DNA of 64,000 bases, taken from positions 1,122-65,121 of the forward strand of contig VSDK01010208.1 of NCBI GenBank assembly GCA_009767595.1, written 5' to 3'. The position numbers were made by a program, and so were the translations under genes. Position 1 is the first letter of the stretch; each line of letters opens with the position of its first letter. Shown here piece after piece: positions 20,049 to 31,865 of this stretch. A model generated the notes under the pieces. That model searched no databases, was not told the DNA's origin, and saw nothing but the letters and a program-made list of their open reading frames with translations. The stretch is from Symbiodinium kawagutii (Eukaryota; Sar; Dinophyceae; Suessiales; Symbiodiniaceae).

Positions 20049-21683
20049 GTATCAAATGGATTGTTCTGGTATTTTTTGTGAGGTGTATATAATCATATCA
20101 TGGGGTAAAATATTAATTAGACCACCTGCATGTAGCACTGCAGTCAAGCAAATAAATTTCCTGAAGTTCAGAACATTATTTGATTTTTGATCCCGGCCTT
20201 TGATGTTTGTCATCTAAAAAATGTTGGGACTGATAGATGGTAATTACTGTGCGTAGATTTAGGTATGTTGAGTGCTGCGATCATACGGGCGTGGAACCTT
20301 TGCGTTCTCGTTGCACATGACGGTGTATGTGCCCTCAATGTTGGAGGCCGAAAACTTAAAAACTATGTAAGCAGTTGAGTCCAAATCAGCCAGTTGATAC
20401 GGATTCATCAATCCAATATGTTTCGAAAGTTAAAGCCCGTCTACAACTGTAAGTAGCCAAAATGCTGCAGGAAGTAAGCTACAATACATCAATGAGCTGA
20501 AGGAAACCAAACTGGTACTATCAATTATGCATCAACAAAAATTGCTTCGAATGTCCTTGATGCAAAAGGATTGTTGCATAATCAATTTGCCAAACGATCC
20601 TCCGGGCATTTCCATTCATACAAAGAAACAAGCAAACAGGCATCAAACGCAGATACGGGATTTTTTGGTCAGTGTGACATGGTTGTGAATGGCACAAAGC
20701 AAAGCTATTGGTGCGCACTCTGTCGGCACTTTGCAGGGCTAGGAATTAGTTTGGCTAAATTGAGCAGGTTGGGACGTGAAAATGCAATTGTTGAGGAACA
20801 TGTCTTGAGTGGTGAAGAACGCAGAGCTGCATAAATAACGTGTTTTTTTTACATATTTACCTAATTATATAGTGTTTTGTTCGTGCATACATTTATGTCT
20901 TGCAATTACCATAAAAAAATACACGCACACATTCTACTTTTAGATATGATGTAAATATCATGCATTTTTTCAAGCTGCCTCCTTGAGCAAGTGGCCAGTA
21001 CAGACCTTTGGCCCTTTGCTTCGGCCGCTGGATGAGCCATGGCAAGAGTCCTCCTGGTCCTCCTTTCTCAGGCAGTGTGAATTGTTCAGGATATTTCTAT
21101 GCTCTCCAAGGGCCGGAGTTTGGATTCGTCGAAATCAGTTGGCTTTTGGCAGAGAAAGAGAGTAGATACAGTAGCCAGTAGCAAGCAGTAGTACAGTTGC
21201 ACTAGTCAATGAATGGACGCTCATGAGGGGGGCATTTCAGGCGCATCAAGAACCAAACTTGTTCAAAACTGTGAGAGCATCCTTCTCATAGAGTCAATAT
21301 TGAAGTATGATCAGAGATGATCAGACGGTCCATTCATATCCATTCTGTTCCTGTGTGTTTGGGAGGTGTCCACAAAGCATGGGTTTGTATGAATCCAAGC
21401 GACTGCTGTGAGACAGCTCCATGGTCATGGACATCAGGACACTGTGAACAACTCATTTCAAGCTGTGGCAATCTCCAAAGCTGTGCCCTTGACAAGAAGC
21501 ATTTGGGTTTAGGATACCGATGGCTCATTTTGGACTTTGACAAACAGGCTGGTTAGCGGGGAAATGAAGTCAATCATGATACTGCAAGAGCTTGGTGAAT
21601 CCCTGTGAGCGGAAGCTGCTAAGAGGACCAGATTCTGTCTAGAGCTTCGTTTCTCCTGCTTTCTCATTTGGGTGCTTTTGTAG
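20049..21683. other. Long probable intron
   Basis: No exon fits the phase chain here. A frame at 21399-21516 (RQLHGHGHQDTVNNSFQAVA) and one at 20760-20834 (LGRENAIVEEHVLSGEE) are protein-like but lack paired splice signals; either could be an alternative exon. Confidence 0.4.
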
Positions 21684-21838
21684 GTCCTTTACTACTCCAG
21701 CACTCCGTTTGGTGCAGCTCTTTGCAGACCAAAAGCGTTTTCTGAACTTCAACCGACACAGCTGGTCCCCGCCAAGTTGAAAAGTTGCAGTGACGTTTGC
21801 CTGCAGACAGAATTCCCGGCGGATGCCGGAGAACATCG
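21684..21838 (+). CDS. Exon of the 18.8-26.8 kb chain
   Basis: The frame reads VLYYSSTPFGAALCRPKAFS, then ELQPTQLVPAKLKSCSDVCL and a polar end. The acceptor is TGCTTTTGTAG and the donor is GTGAATAT, a good GT site. The 155 bases run phase 0 to 2, matching 20048 and 22530. It marks the change from a coiled coil to a Cys/Pro-containing region. No domain is recognised. Confidence 0.55.
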
Positions 21839-22529
21839 GTGAATATATAGCTGGCAGCTTTTGTTCTTCAGAAATGCTAAGCTCCCCTGGTAACTAGCTG
21901 CTGTTTCGAATCTTGCCATGGCATCTCGTGTTCGCTAGAGCTGGTGACGAAGGTGTTCAAGATCGCCTGAGATTGAACCAAGGCAACAGAACACGGCCAA
22001 GCAATTTGTCAGCCTCAATTCCGAGCCTCGGTTTTAGTGGCTTTTATATGGTTTGGATTGGTTTGGTATGTTTGGTTTAGCCACGGCACTTTGCTTATTT
22101 TTGCTTCATGCTTTATGTCATAGCATTTGAGATGCTGGCAAGGGAGATTTCTCAGACATTCTGCCAGCAGGTGCTTGACAACGTGTGCCGTTCCATATTC
22201 CATCATGCTGTTTTCGCACATCACCAGTGTTTGTTTGGAGGTACCAGCATGTACCGGCTGCAAAATTGTCCACGTTCGAAGTTGTGAAGAGTGTCAGTGA
22301 CCCTTAGGAATCATAATATCGCAGCAGGTCTTTATCTTTGTTTTGGTGCATTATGTGATGACACTCAGGCGGAAAGTCCTATCCTGCATGACATGGGAGA
22401 ACACTGGCGAACACACCTGGGTCGAATCCTAGTGGATCAGTTGAACATAGTTAAACAAAATTCAGGATTCTCATTCAGATTGGCTCAGCCGATTTCATTT
22501 CTGGTTCTATGAAAATTTGTCAATTTTAG

Positions 22530-22775
22530 CGCACCATCAGGTGATTCAGGTGATCCAAAGATCCGTACTGTCCACCTATCAATGGACCCTTCCCTCACGA
22601 GAGGAACGAATGTTGTCCTGCTATGTCCCCCCATTGAGTTTTTTCCACCAACAGGAAGCCGCCCAGGACTTCCTTTGCAGTTTGGTAGTTGGAAAGCGAG
22701 CCTCATTGTCTTCAGCGCTGCTGAGTTCGAGCGTGTCAGAAAGCTCCTGTGTGCTGCTGGTTTGTTGGAGACGAG
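22530..22775 (+). CDS. Large exon of an unrecognised protein
   Basis: This is the longest exon of the chain (82 codons). It has a polar start (APSGDSGDPKIRTVHLSMD), a strand-like stretch (TRGTNVVLLCPPIEFF), a Pro/Gly loop and a helix (AAEFERVRKLLCAAGLLE). The acceptor is CAATTTTAG. The preferred end is ACGAG before a GT donor (GTGCTC), since this gives phase 2 and joins to 23427 to read LLETRIPDHKILVATPG. The alternating strands and helix suggest a folded domain that I cannot name. Confidence 0.65.
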
Positions 22776-23426
22776 GTGCTCCCATCGCTGGAAGCCCGAG
22801 CAATGGCAGTGATTCATCAATATTCATCAGCTTGTAGCTTTCACTCATTTGCACAGCAGAGCCTCCTACAGAGCCTTTGTCAGGCGGTACAAGTGCCTTT
22901 TGAAATCAACGATAATCAAAGTGCAAGTTCTTTATGCTGACGTTCTTTCCAATCAACAGTCCTTTCATGTTCTTTCCAATGTTTCCATGATGAGTCAGCA
23001 ATCCGCTTCTCAGCAGAAGGCTTTTGACGAGATCCCTGTCAGAGTGTTCGACAACGGCTTCAAGCCACAGTTTGCAGGCGATTACTAAATGCTTCAATTT
23101 CATGTCATTACATGGGGTTCAAAACCTCGATAGCCACAGCATACATATGCATACATACCACAATATACCACAGTCTGAATTTTGCATGATTCGCGAAGGA
23201 GGCGAAGGTGCGGTGCAGAGCTTCCATTGCAGGGCCGGAAGTGTCAAGTTGGAAGCCTACACAAGGACCTGAAGCATTTTGTTTGGAACCTTCCTGCTAA
23301 AGGTTGTGTTTAAGATGTTTTGACGGTCGTGCTATGGTCTGTCAATGTTAGGCCATTATAGGATCGAATTCCAACATCGGACAAGATGGACTCCCATGCC
23401 GGTGTCTGGTGTTAAGTCCTGGGAAG

Positions 23427-23602
23427 GATTCCAGACCACAAGATTCTTGTGGCTACTCCTGGTTTTCCAGGAAAACTGGGGCTGGACGGGCTGGAGATGA
23501 ACGAAGAAAGACGACTTTGTTCATCCCGTCCTTTTGCCGCCGATTCTCAGCACAAGAGACGGAAAGCCAAGGGATATGGGGCCGGGACGTGTCTTACAAA
23601 AG
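23427..23602 (+). CDS. Exon of the same unrecognised protein
   Basis: The frame reads IPDHKILVATPGFPGKLGLD, then GLEMNEERRLCSSRPF, a basic stretch (DSQHKRRKAKGYGAG) and TCLTK. It starts after GGGAAG in phase 2 and ends at AAAAG before GTCAGT, a strong donor. The 176 bases leave phase 1, matching 24899. The basic KRRKAK could act as a nuclear signal, which is an inference. Confidence 0.65.
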
Positions 23603-23709
23603 GTCAGTGCATTTCAGAGTGCTGTGTGTTGTCCTGAAGGATTTGGATGGACTTGAAGTGCAAGCACCAGTAAAGAAGTACCCGCGCCTGACTACTCGTA
23701 GCTTAGAAA

Positions 23710-24109
23710 AACGGGATAGACTAGATAGACTTAGATTGGATTCAGTTCGATTCGATTCGATTTGATTTGATTTGATTTCATGGATCTGATAGATAGATCG
23801 GTAGGAAGGTAGCTAGCTAGCTAGGTAGATAGATAGATTGCATAAATTTGTATAGATAGATAGATTAGATTAATAGACAGATAGATAGATTGGATTAATA
23901 GATAGATGGATTATATATAGATTACTCAGATTAGATTGGATTAGATCAGATTAGATTAGATTGGCTTAGATTCGATAGATAGATACATAGATAGAGTACA
24001 TAGATTACATAGATTGCGTAGATTACGTAGATTACATAGATGGCATATATTAGATTAGATTAGATTAGATTAGGTTAGATAGATAGATAGACGATAGATA
24101 GATAGATTC

Positions 24110-24147
<38 letters not shown>

Positions 24148-24165
24148 AATTTATATTTAGAAAGA
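23710..24165. repeat. GATA/TAGA microsatellite
   Basis: A long degenerate tract of ATAGATAG, ATTAGATT and GATTCGATT words ends in perfect GATA repeats at about 24112-24147. It lies in the intron after the 23427-23602 exon. Confidence 0.95.
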
Positions 24166-24898
24166 TAGATACATTTCATGAACTGTGCACATTGAATCAC
24201 TCAATGTTACTTTGCAACTTTTGCTTCATGTCAATAACATAGAAGTATGTTTGAGGATATGCGCATCGAAGTATTCATAATTTATTTGTTTTTATGTGAG
24301 TATGAGCCACTGAGGCCATGAAACCATATGAAACCAGGAAAAGCTTATACGTATCTCATGAATTTTCAGAGCATGAAAGAGAGGGAGGGAGGGGAGAGTA
24401 AGACAAAGAAGGAAAGAGAGGGACACGTACAGAAAGACGAAAAAGATCAAGAGCACGAAAGGTTTCTTCCACGCTTTTTTTGGCATTCTCGGATTCACAC
24501 GCCCACGAGGAGTACAAAGCCAAGAGGGCAAACCGAAAGACAGCCCGTGACATGACTGTCACTGGGCTGGAAAAAGATGAAAACGAGAAAAAATGAACTT
24601 GCACTCATTTTCTGAATATACCAGAGCAAACGCGGAGTTTGATTTTCATTTGTGTTTGCGCGCGTGCTGACATGCAGATTGCAACAGGCAGGCCAGCGAT
24701 CCAAACCGACTGAGTTTGGACCCAGCAACAGTGTGGAGAATCAACAACCACGAGAACAAGATAGATAGATGACAGAAGGAACAGGACCGTGAACCCCCAA
24801 GTTGCTAGGTTTTTTATTGAAGAATAGGAACAGGAACTTTTTATTATTGGTTTGTTTTTTTTTTCATGTGGAGTTTGCAATCAGTGCCTTAGGTACAG
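24166..24898. other. Intron, no exon seen
   Basis: Positions 24370-24450 are purine-rich (GAGAGGGAGG, AAGAAGG). Frames on both strands there are low-complexity. A short TAGATAGATAG is repeated at 24762. Nothing else is supported. Confidence 0.45.
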
Positions 24899-25027
24899 GA
24901 ACGTGTCCGAGCCGACCTGAATTTGGTGCACAAGGAGCCGCTTTCCATTGTTCCCCACCACGGGGCATGGTTCCAAATTCCAACATGATTTGTATCCGAT
25001 CACCCATGTCCCGGCATATGAATTCTG
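24899..25027 (+). CDS. Cysteine-containing exon
   Basis: The frame reads TCPSRPEFGAQGAAFHCSPP, RGMVPNSNMICIRSPMSRHM. It begins after TAGGTACAG and ends at TTCTG before a GT donor (GTATGT). Phase is 1 to 1. With the previous exon it gives TCLTKGTC...HC, a spacing that might be a small metal site, though no known zinc-finger pattern is matched. Confidence 0.55.
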
Positions 25028-25163
25028 GTATGTTGCAGCTTGATTTGCATCCGGTTTCCCCATCCGTTTGTCCATGTTGGTCTCCCTTTGCCCTGGAACA
25101 CTGACTTTCACCGTTCCACACTGTTCAAGCTTGGAGCTGATCCTGCTGATATTGATGTCACAG

Positions 25164-25220
25164 TGCAGCCAAGCACTGCATGGAAGCTGAACCCATACGC
25201 AGCTCCCAGCATCTCTCCAG
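25164..25220 (+). CDS. Short exon of the same chain
   Basis: The frame reads QPSTAWKLNPYAAPSISP between TGTCACAG and an AG|GT donor (GTGGCG). Phase is 1 to 1. The same frame is open upstream to about 25040 (LFKLGADPADIDVTV), so the exon may begin earlier with a different upstream junction. Confidence 0.5.
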
Positions 25221-25553
25221 GTGGCGAAGCCAAGCTGTCCAGGCCATGTGGGGGCAGACAATGGGGGCGTTTTGTTCAGTGCCGTATGGCAATGAACCAG
25301 GTGTCCTGTGGTGTCCTTATGTGCCCTTTGAATCACAAGGATTTTGTTTGCGCCCTTAGTCTCCCTTAGTGTCATCGCGTGTGCCGAAATATCGCATTCT
25401 TTCGTGTTTCGTAGTGCTTCTTCATTGCGATTCACAGGGTGTTGACCTTTAGAGTGCCCATGTGACAGGACGTTTGCATGCGCTGCAAATGAACCCAGAG
25501 GAGCCTCCAACTCATAACTTCTTAAAACTCTGAAGAGCTCATTTTTGCCACAG

Positions 25554-25610
25554 AATCGTTAGAGTCTCCACTGGAGGAGCGTCAAAGAGCCGACTTGAAA
25601 CTTCTGAACG
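25554..25610 (+). CDS. Charged micro-exon
   Basis: The frame reads SLESPLEERQRADLKLLN between TTTTGCCACAG and a GT donor (GTTGAG). Phase is 1 to 1, fitting 25220 and 26811. Another frame over this stretch is open to 25723 on the plus strand and could be used instead. Confidence 0.45.
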
Positions 25611-25660
25611 GTTGAGAAACTTAATCGATGAACTCCCCGTGAGACGCTCTACTGCGATCC

Positions 25661-25948
25661 GTGGTCCAAATTTGGTCCAGACTATTTCACTGCGTCGCCT
25701 GCGTGCCTTGTGGCCAAAATGATGACAGTCACGGTGCTGGCAGGTTTGTGATGGAAAATTGTGTGATGCGAGCATGGCAGAATCTATTGAATCCTAATGA
25801 ATCCAATGTGTATTGCGTTTTTGTCGCAAGATGTTCCAAGATATTGAGCATCAAGAGATGTTCAAATTTGGACCATGATGCAAGCATTGCCAGATTTTTT
25901 GCCAGCCTCATATCTCCTAACCCCGATACTCAAATGCAGCTGGTTAAG
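25661..25948 (+). CDS. Coding-like exon, alternative to the chain above
   Basis: A plus frame is open from 25661 to 26095. It has Cys pairs early (HCVACVPCGQND), then VMENCVMRAWQNLLNPNE and a helical end (ARFFASLISPNPDTQMQLVK). An AG|GT donor after GTTAAG at 25948 joins in phase 0 to VMKLQAERFSDQELT at 26089-26135, which itself starts after GGGAAG. The result is coherent, but the entry phase does not fit 25610, so this may be a separate gene or an alternative exon. The strand is uncertain beyond 26120. Confidence 0.45.
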
Positions 25949-26132
25949 GTCCTGAAAGCGCTGCTGCATCCGCTCCAACACCAATGCGCTCCATGGTGGC
26001 CTCATCCTATAGGCAGCAGCAAACATGGGCAAAGAACACCTGCTTTTGAGGGAATCCCACGGGAAGCCCACGGGAAGCCCATGGGAAGGTCATGAAACTC
26101 CAAGCTGAGAGATTTTCAGATCAAGAACTCAC

Positions 26133-26585
26133 CAGGAGTTCTTTGTTTTCATCACACCTGAATACATCTAACCCATCGATTCTTTGCAACACACTCGATG
26201 CATTCGTGAATGCAACTGGTACATACTGATACAATAATCGATAGCATGCAATTAGAATTGCTTGATGAAATCTGGATGCGTATGAGGGACCATTCGATGA
26301 CCGAAAGCGCCAGGAACGATATTGGTGCACCACCAGGCGCGGGGTTGGCATAGGCCATCGCCAAGACATTGACAAAACTCCAATCAGTGTAAGAAAGTAA
26401 GTCGGTGAAGTTCCACTACCTTGCAAATACGGGACCACTGGGCCACTATTATGTAAGACCCTGACTTCGTTCTGGATTTCCTTTTGATGTGACACTGACG
26501 CCATGCCAAGATCCAGTTGATTTTGCTCTACTTGTGTGCAGTGTGCGATTTGTGGGAAGCTGCTTTGGAAATGAGGTGTTGTCAC
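26133..26585 (-). CDS. Possible minus-strand exon, unrecognised
   Basis: The minus strand has about 150 open codons ending RIDGLDVFRCDENKELL immediately before GTGAGT, a consensus donor (26127-26132). Upstream parts include YRSWRFRSSNGPSYASRF and AILIACYRLLYQYVPVAF. The plus strand of the same stretch has its own candidate (GPFDDRKRQERYW before GTAAGA near 26390). The two cannot both be coding over the overlap. Transcript data are needed to choose. Confidence 0.35.
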
Positions 26586-26810
26586 ATATTGAAAGGCTTG
26601 AGGTGCGATGAGGTGCGTATATGTTTGAATATATATATAGTATGCAGTATGTGTGTAATTGTGTGTATGTCAGTCAAATTGTTTGATTTTGTTTGTATGT
26701 TTCAATTTGTTTTCTACGCTCTGATGCAGTATTTTCTTCATGTTTGGTCTCAAGTTCATTTGGACATGCACTGGACTCGTGTAGCTTCGGCGGTGGATTG
26801 ACATTGGCAG

Positions 26811-26848
26811 GCACAGCATCTCAGCTTCGAGCACTCTTTGAACGGAAG
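26811..26848 (+). CDS. Small helical exon, last of the 18.8-26.8 kb chain
   Basis: The frame reads TASQLRALFERK between ACATTGGCAG and an AG|GT donor (GTTTGG). Phase 1 to 0 matches 25610. If the intron is not removed, the frame continues VWLNFSELERPEPGFANLH to a stop at 26941, which would be an alternative end. Confidence 0.45.
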
Positions 26849-26963
26849 GTTTGGTTGAATTTCTCAGAACTTGAACGCCCAGAGCCGGGCTTCGCAAATT
26901 TACATACAGTGAAACATGCAGTGAAACTTTGGAACATTTAAAAAATTTCAAGTAAGTGTCTAA

Positions 26964-27159
26964 ATGGCATCGGCTGGAACTGCTACAAATGCTGAGAGGG
27001 AGAGTTCAACTTATGTTCAGTTACCTACGTCACTCTTATGTAACTTTGGGCGATTTGACAGCGCGGAGGATGGCATTCATCTCACATGTCACAGCTTTGC
27101 GCAGCTCGAACCTTACCATTGGAATCAGGCCGCAAAGAACGTGCCAACATCTCAGCAAG
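26964..27159 (+). CDS. Possible first exon with ATG start
   Basis: The frame begins MASAGTATNAERESSTYVQ and continues through CNFGRFDSAEDGIHLTCHSF to NVPTSQQ, then an AG|GT donor (GTCTCA). An in-frame ATG with a typical acetylated-type start (MAS) suggests a first exon. A competing plus frame overlaps. No domain is recognised. Confidence 0.4.
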
Positions 27160-27323
27160 GTCTCACAGAGGCGAGTTGAATGTTCAAGTTTGCAGGTCTG
27201 GTGACATCATTCTTCAATATTCTTCATATGTTTGCCACATTTCAATCTATTTCAAGTCATTGGCATTCATTGGCTGTATTATGATGTGTGATTGTACTAT
27301 TTGCTTTCGCTGTGTGACTGTAG

Positions 27324-27420
27324 ATTTACCGTGGTGGCGGTGGTACTTTCAAGACTTGGAAGCTTCGTCTCGTGGTATTCCTTGCGCATGTTGGTTTTGT
27401 TCTGCTGACCGCCGAAAGGG
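27324..27420 (+). CDS. Possible exon with a hydrophobic helix
   Basis: After TGTGACTGTAG the frame reads IYRGGGGTFKTWKLRLVV and FLAHVGFVLLTAER, which could be one membrane segment after a basic loop. The 3' end is uncertain, and CA repeats begin at 27421. It would fit 26848 in phase 0. Confidence 0.35.
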
Positions 27421-27600
27421 ACACACACACACACACAACGAACATCCCAACGCAGTCATGTGAGTGAGGGAATCTCAACGACATCGAAAGGTCCAACCAC
27501 TTTGGGCAGCTGAGGCCGAACCGTCTCTCTTCACCACGCAAGGACGAAGCACACACCAACACACACACCAACACACACCAACACGTAGCAATATGCTAAG
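27421..27600. repeat. CA repeats
   Basis: Runs of CACACACA at 27421-27437 and CAACACACAC words at 27552-27585. No gene is seen. Confidence 0.85.
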
Positions 27601-28227
27601 ACTCGCCTAGTCATGTGGCAAGAGGTTTCGTAAGGTTTCACTAAAAGGTGGGGATTCTGATGATGGCACCGATGATATCAACGATGTCGGTACGATATCT
27701 CTGAAGGGGTGGGATTCACTGAAGGTAACGAGTGAGCGATGTTTCTATGCAGCAGTCGCTAGTAGAACGTTGCTCTCATTCCAGCGGGTGGATCAATTGC
27801 TTTCTTTCTGCATTTGCCTCTCGCAACAGCAACAGTTTTGCTCAAGTTGGTCCGGTCGAAGCACGAACAATTGAAGCCTGATATGTTAGGACAAGAGATA
27901 AAAATCATTAAACATCAAAGAAGTGTCGGTTTGTACAGCAGTGCCATCCATCCCCACTCTTTTTCCAGTCATTCCACATACTTATTGCACTTGGCTTTTC
28001 GACTCCTGCAATCTCCTGCAAGTAGTTTTTTTGAAGCAAACTCCCATGATGATGTATTTGCATTCGTATTTTTCCATGCTCTACCGTCGAAGCAAACAAT
28101 AGAAGCAGATAAAGCAAATCGAGAAAAGAACGAATAAAGGCATATGTACCGACAAGTACTGCAGGTGCACATGTTTGACATGTTTGACATATGTTCGTAT
28201 GAGTGTACTTTGTCGTCAGCCTTTCAG
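27601..28227. other. No supported gene
   Basis: Short frames on both strands have no paired splice signals. GGGATTC and GATATC words repeat loosely at 27645-27715. Confidence 0.4.
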
Positions 28228-28370
28228 CTTGAGCAGTACCCAATCATCTCCGCATATATTCGCAATGTTTCATTCGCAAGGCTGTTTCACCACGAGCTCC
28301 CTGGCCAAGTGACTTTTTGGAGACTGGTCGCACCGTGTCAAACAGAATTGGTATTCAGATGTATTCAGGG
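28228..28370 (+). CDS. Coding-like exon, unrecognised
   Basis: After the acceptor CCTTTCAG the frame reads LEQYPIISAYIRNVSFARLF, then HHELPGQVTFWRLVAPCQTE. Mixed composition with Trp, His and Cys argues for a real exon. A GT donor near 28371 is possible. No partner exon was identified. Confidence 0.4.
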
Positions 28371-30049
28371 TTCAGTTCTGTAACGGGTCCAGCAAAGCTA
28401 TCAAACTGCTTCAGGGCTTACAACATCAATGTCCAACATGAAAGAGGCATTTGCAGCAGTGAGCTGTGACCACTCGGTGATTAATCGGAGATGGCCGGTT
28501 TGATGGGTTCATTTGCATTCATTTGCGAGTTTTGAAATGGTATTGCATGGTATTGCTGCTGGTTCTACAGGAGAGCAGCTGCTTTTTTCTTTCATTTTTG
28601 GCCCTTAGCCTCGAACTGGGGGCTTTACAGTTCCCTCCCCCACCCTGCCAAGCCATTCTATTACCCCCTCCTCCAAGGTCAGCAGGGATTGGGTCGTGAA
28701 TTTACCAAAAACATAATGGCAAATTGTAATGTACTTGGTTGAGGGTCTCCAAGCCACTCAAAAAATTGTAGGAATGCTGTGCCTCGACACAACCCCTTAC
28801 ATTTCAGATGGCAGCCTAAAGCAATTGTAATTGAAAAATGATGAAACGTATACATTTTTCGTTTTACTTGCTCCTTTGTCACCTCAGTATTACGTAGTAT
28901 TACATTATCCCTTGATACCTCAGTATTGTAACTCACCTTTTCCTTTGACACCTCAACATGGTAACTTACATTTTCTCATAACTGTAACTTCCAGTGTTCA
29001 ATTGTGAGTACATTTTGACGTTATATAAATGATCACGTAACATGATAACCAAAGGTGAACTTGTAAGCTTACGTTTTGACCATGTGAGCTCTGTTTTCAG
29101 CTTACCTCAAATATCGTTTCCGTTCAGAAATTCCTGAAATCCCAACACATTTTTCCATTGTAAGGCACCAGGGATCTTGAAATAAAAATCAAGGAGATCA
29201 GTTTCTGATTCAAATTCTCAATGAAGAGCTGTATAAGATGTGTACAAGAATTCAAGAAAAACTGACAAAGATTGACAAATGACGGGCACACAGAGTGCAA
29301 TGCATAAAGCCTCTCCTGAGGTCATGCTACCTGAGGGCCTGGTGGGCGAACAAAAAAGTGCAAGCCTGCATGGGAGCAGGGCAAGCTCTGCGTAGGGGAG
29401 CCAAGAACTTGCAGATGCCGCGAGCAGCCCACACCAACCAAACTGGAAAGCAAGCTGACATCAGTAAGCGGCTTGCATTCTCAGGACGGTCAATTTTGAG
29501 GATAGTGTATCGACATTTACACACGCCTTTTCAAAGTGGCTCTATATGAAAGCCCCTTGCTCAATTTTGTTGCTTTGGTCCAGGTTATTGTTTGTGCACA
29601 TGTGTTGCAAATCAAAAATGTGTCCTGAATGGGCCCTGTATATAGAATTGTATAGATATTACCAACCTATATCCATAATAATATCTTGCTATGCCGGCAA
29701 ATTTTGGGTTTCAGGTCACGATCATCCATCTCTCCTGAGGACGTTTGCCGGAAAGATTTAAAGTGCACGGAAATCATGGAAGGTATAGAATAGTTCTTTG
29801 CCAATTCATGTTAAGTGGAAACTTGCCAACAGCGTCTATTCAGATGTGTGGTAGATTTTGGTAGCCTGTTTCCTGCTGTTTCATCAGAGGGGTCGGGGTC
29901 ACATGTTTGCTGCGCTATTTGCTGGTTTGCCAACTTATGCATGTTGAATGTTTTTGAATAGCCACGGAGTGCCAGTGTGCTTTGTCCATTGCTTCGTGGC
30001 TGTTGCACAAAGCCATAGGAGTTGCCAGTTTTGTTGCCTCGGTCCCCAG
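28371..30049. other. Region without a supported exon
   Basis: A plus frame at 29340-29500 (NKKVQACMGAGQALRRGAK) and a minus frame at 29811-30095 (QQPRSNGQSTLALRGYSK) are protein-like but lack paired splice sites. Positions 28830-29060 are AT-rich with repeated GTAACTTACATTTTC-like words. Confidence 0.35.
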
Positions 30050-30076
30050 GAGCAGCAGCTAGCTGATGATCTGCAG
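30050..30076 (+). CDS. Nine-codon helical micro-exon
   Basis: The frame reads EQQLADDLQ between CGGTCCCCAG and a GA donor (GACCGA), phase 0 to 0. Alternatively the frame continues DRPALPLFTYLIHDF. The minus strand is also open here. It is called mainly because of AG|G signals on both sides. Confidence 0.35.
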
Positions 30077-30538
30077 GACCGACCAGCTTTGCCACTCTTT
30101 ACATATCTGATTCATGATTTTTTGCCTTCTAACTTTGGCAGACTTCAATTCGAAAAAGTGTTGTATAGGAGGCGCGATATGTGCTTGCATCTCTTAACAT
30201 ACTCAATTTGTATCAATTTTGGACATATCTCACCGGAGTTTGGAAATTGTGTGGTGCATGGCTACTGCAATGCATGTGCACGTGCTCATATTTTGGGTAT
30301 TGGCATGCGAAGAAATCCCTTTTGAGTTTAGATGTGATGTCGCTGAGAGATACACTGGTACGTACATCTGTCAGCACGTGCATGCGTGTGTGTGCGCGTA
30401 GATTTTGGTCGGGCCATGTGCCAGTTACATGCATGCTGCAATTCATGTTGTTTTAGTTTGGCCTTTTCATGTGCGGGTGTTTGCATCGTTCTGGCGTGAG
30501 CCTATGCATGCTTAACGGCTTTACTCATCACCACGCAG

Positions 30539-30588
30539 GTTACCATTTTCCATTGTGCGTGAAGTTGAAGAGCGACACAAGATTTCAG
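30539..30588 (+). CDS. Charged micro-exon with clean splice sites
   Basis: The frame reads LPFSIVREVEERHKIS between ACCACGCAG and AG|GTAATC. Phase is 2 to 1. Both splice sites are good. A following exon in phase 1 was not identified, so its gene is unknown. Confidence 0.5.
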
Positions 30589-31655
30589 GTAATCCGATCG
30601 ACAGCAGTTGAGAGACAACAAGGGAATGACAGATATCAATGAAAAAAACATCTTTCAACCCATAGCAGCTTCATTTTAAGGTTGGTAGTCCTATTCTTTT
30701 GAGACTTATTTACCTAGCCTTACCCTATCCAGCGTTTGCCCTCGTGTGAAACCGCTTCTTCCTGCCTAGACCGCAAATGCTCTTCTAGAATCGCATGGCC
30801 GGTCTACAAGCAGCAGCACTAGTACAGACTCAGAGGCGGGGAAGTGCCGTGACCTATTTTGACAACCGCAAGAGCATATAGTGACCAAATCATTTAGCGA
30901 CAGATCAAAATAATCCGAATTGGAGTGGATTTGCACCACCCAACCAACATAACAACAATATGTTTGAGGCAAGTCTGATTGATGGCAATACTATGCAATA
31001 CTTCATAAACCTCAATGCTGCCTCCGCAACCCCACACGCCGTTCTTTCCTGCAATGAATCGTCAAGCGTGCACTCACGAAAAGACTTGAACTTGAAGTGA
31101 ACTATGGAGCCGGCAGGAAAGAATCATTTGGGGGCAAGGATTCCAGCTGTAATTGTCTCATAAATTTTGGTTTCATAAATACATGATCTAGCATGAACTC
31201 ATGGTAGGTTTATTCCAGTTTACTTCAACTCAGATGCAATCGTTAGTTGTAGCCAGGAATTAGTAGGCACCAGCTACTAGGTGCCAAGCATGGATTGGAA
31301 AGCATTACGTAGTATCGTAGTAGTCAGTTTAAGATACAGTAAGTTTAAAGGGTAAGTAGTGGGGACAGGGTACTAACTTGTAGCTAGTGAGAAAGGTCGC
31401 TTGTAGGAGTGTAGAGGGAAAGGGCCTTACAGCACCCAAGAGGAAAATGTTTTGTCCCCGTTGAAAAGGCCTTACATAAAACCCACAATTGGGTTAAGTA
31501 TGCCCACCATAGGAGGCTGAAGGCGGGCCCAACATAGCAAGCACAAACTCTGCGGAGGCCTAACAAGATTCTAAACAGGCAAATGCATGCAAATGCCCAT
31601 GAGATTGGAAGACATGTGAGATTTTTTGATGGTTTCAGTTCAAATTTCCAACATG
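30589..31655. other. No supported gene
   Basis: Positions 31225-31390 hold degenerate GTAG/TAGT words. No exon with paired splice signals is seen on either strand. Confidence 0.45.
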
Positions 31656-31865
31656 GCTAAGATCTGAAGATAGGTCCCATCTTGGCCCAACGTAGCCCAA
31701 GAAAATATCAGGTCAATCTAGGGTCAACATATGTTGGCCCATCATCGGGCACCATGGCTAAACGTAGGGCCAACGAGGGCAACATAGGTCCAACATGAGC
31801 TCGAAAAGGGTCAAGAGGACCCAAAGTATGGCTTAGGTGGGCTCAGCATAGCCCAAAACAAGGTG
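31656..31865. repeat. GATAGGTCCCATCTTGGCCC dispersed repeat, copy 1
   Basis: The block begins TGAAGATAGGTCCCATCTTG and continues with GGCCCAACGTAGCCC and related GGGTCAACATATGTTGGCCC words. Copies start again at about 59269 and 59640 in the same orientation, each preceded by GGCAAG or TCTGAAG and followed by variable CAACATAGCCC words. Confidence 0.8.
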
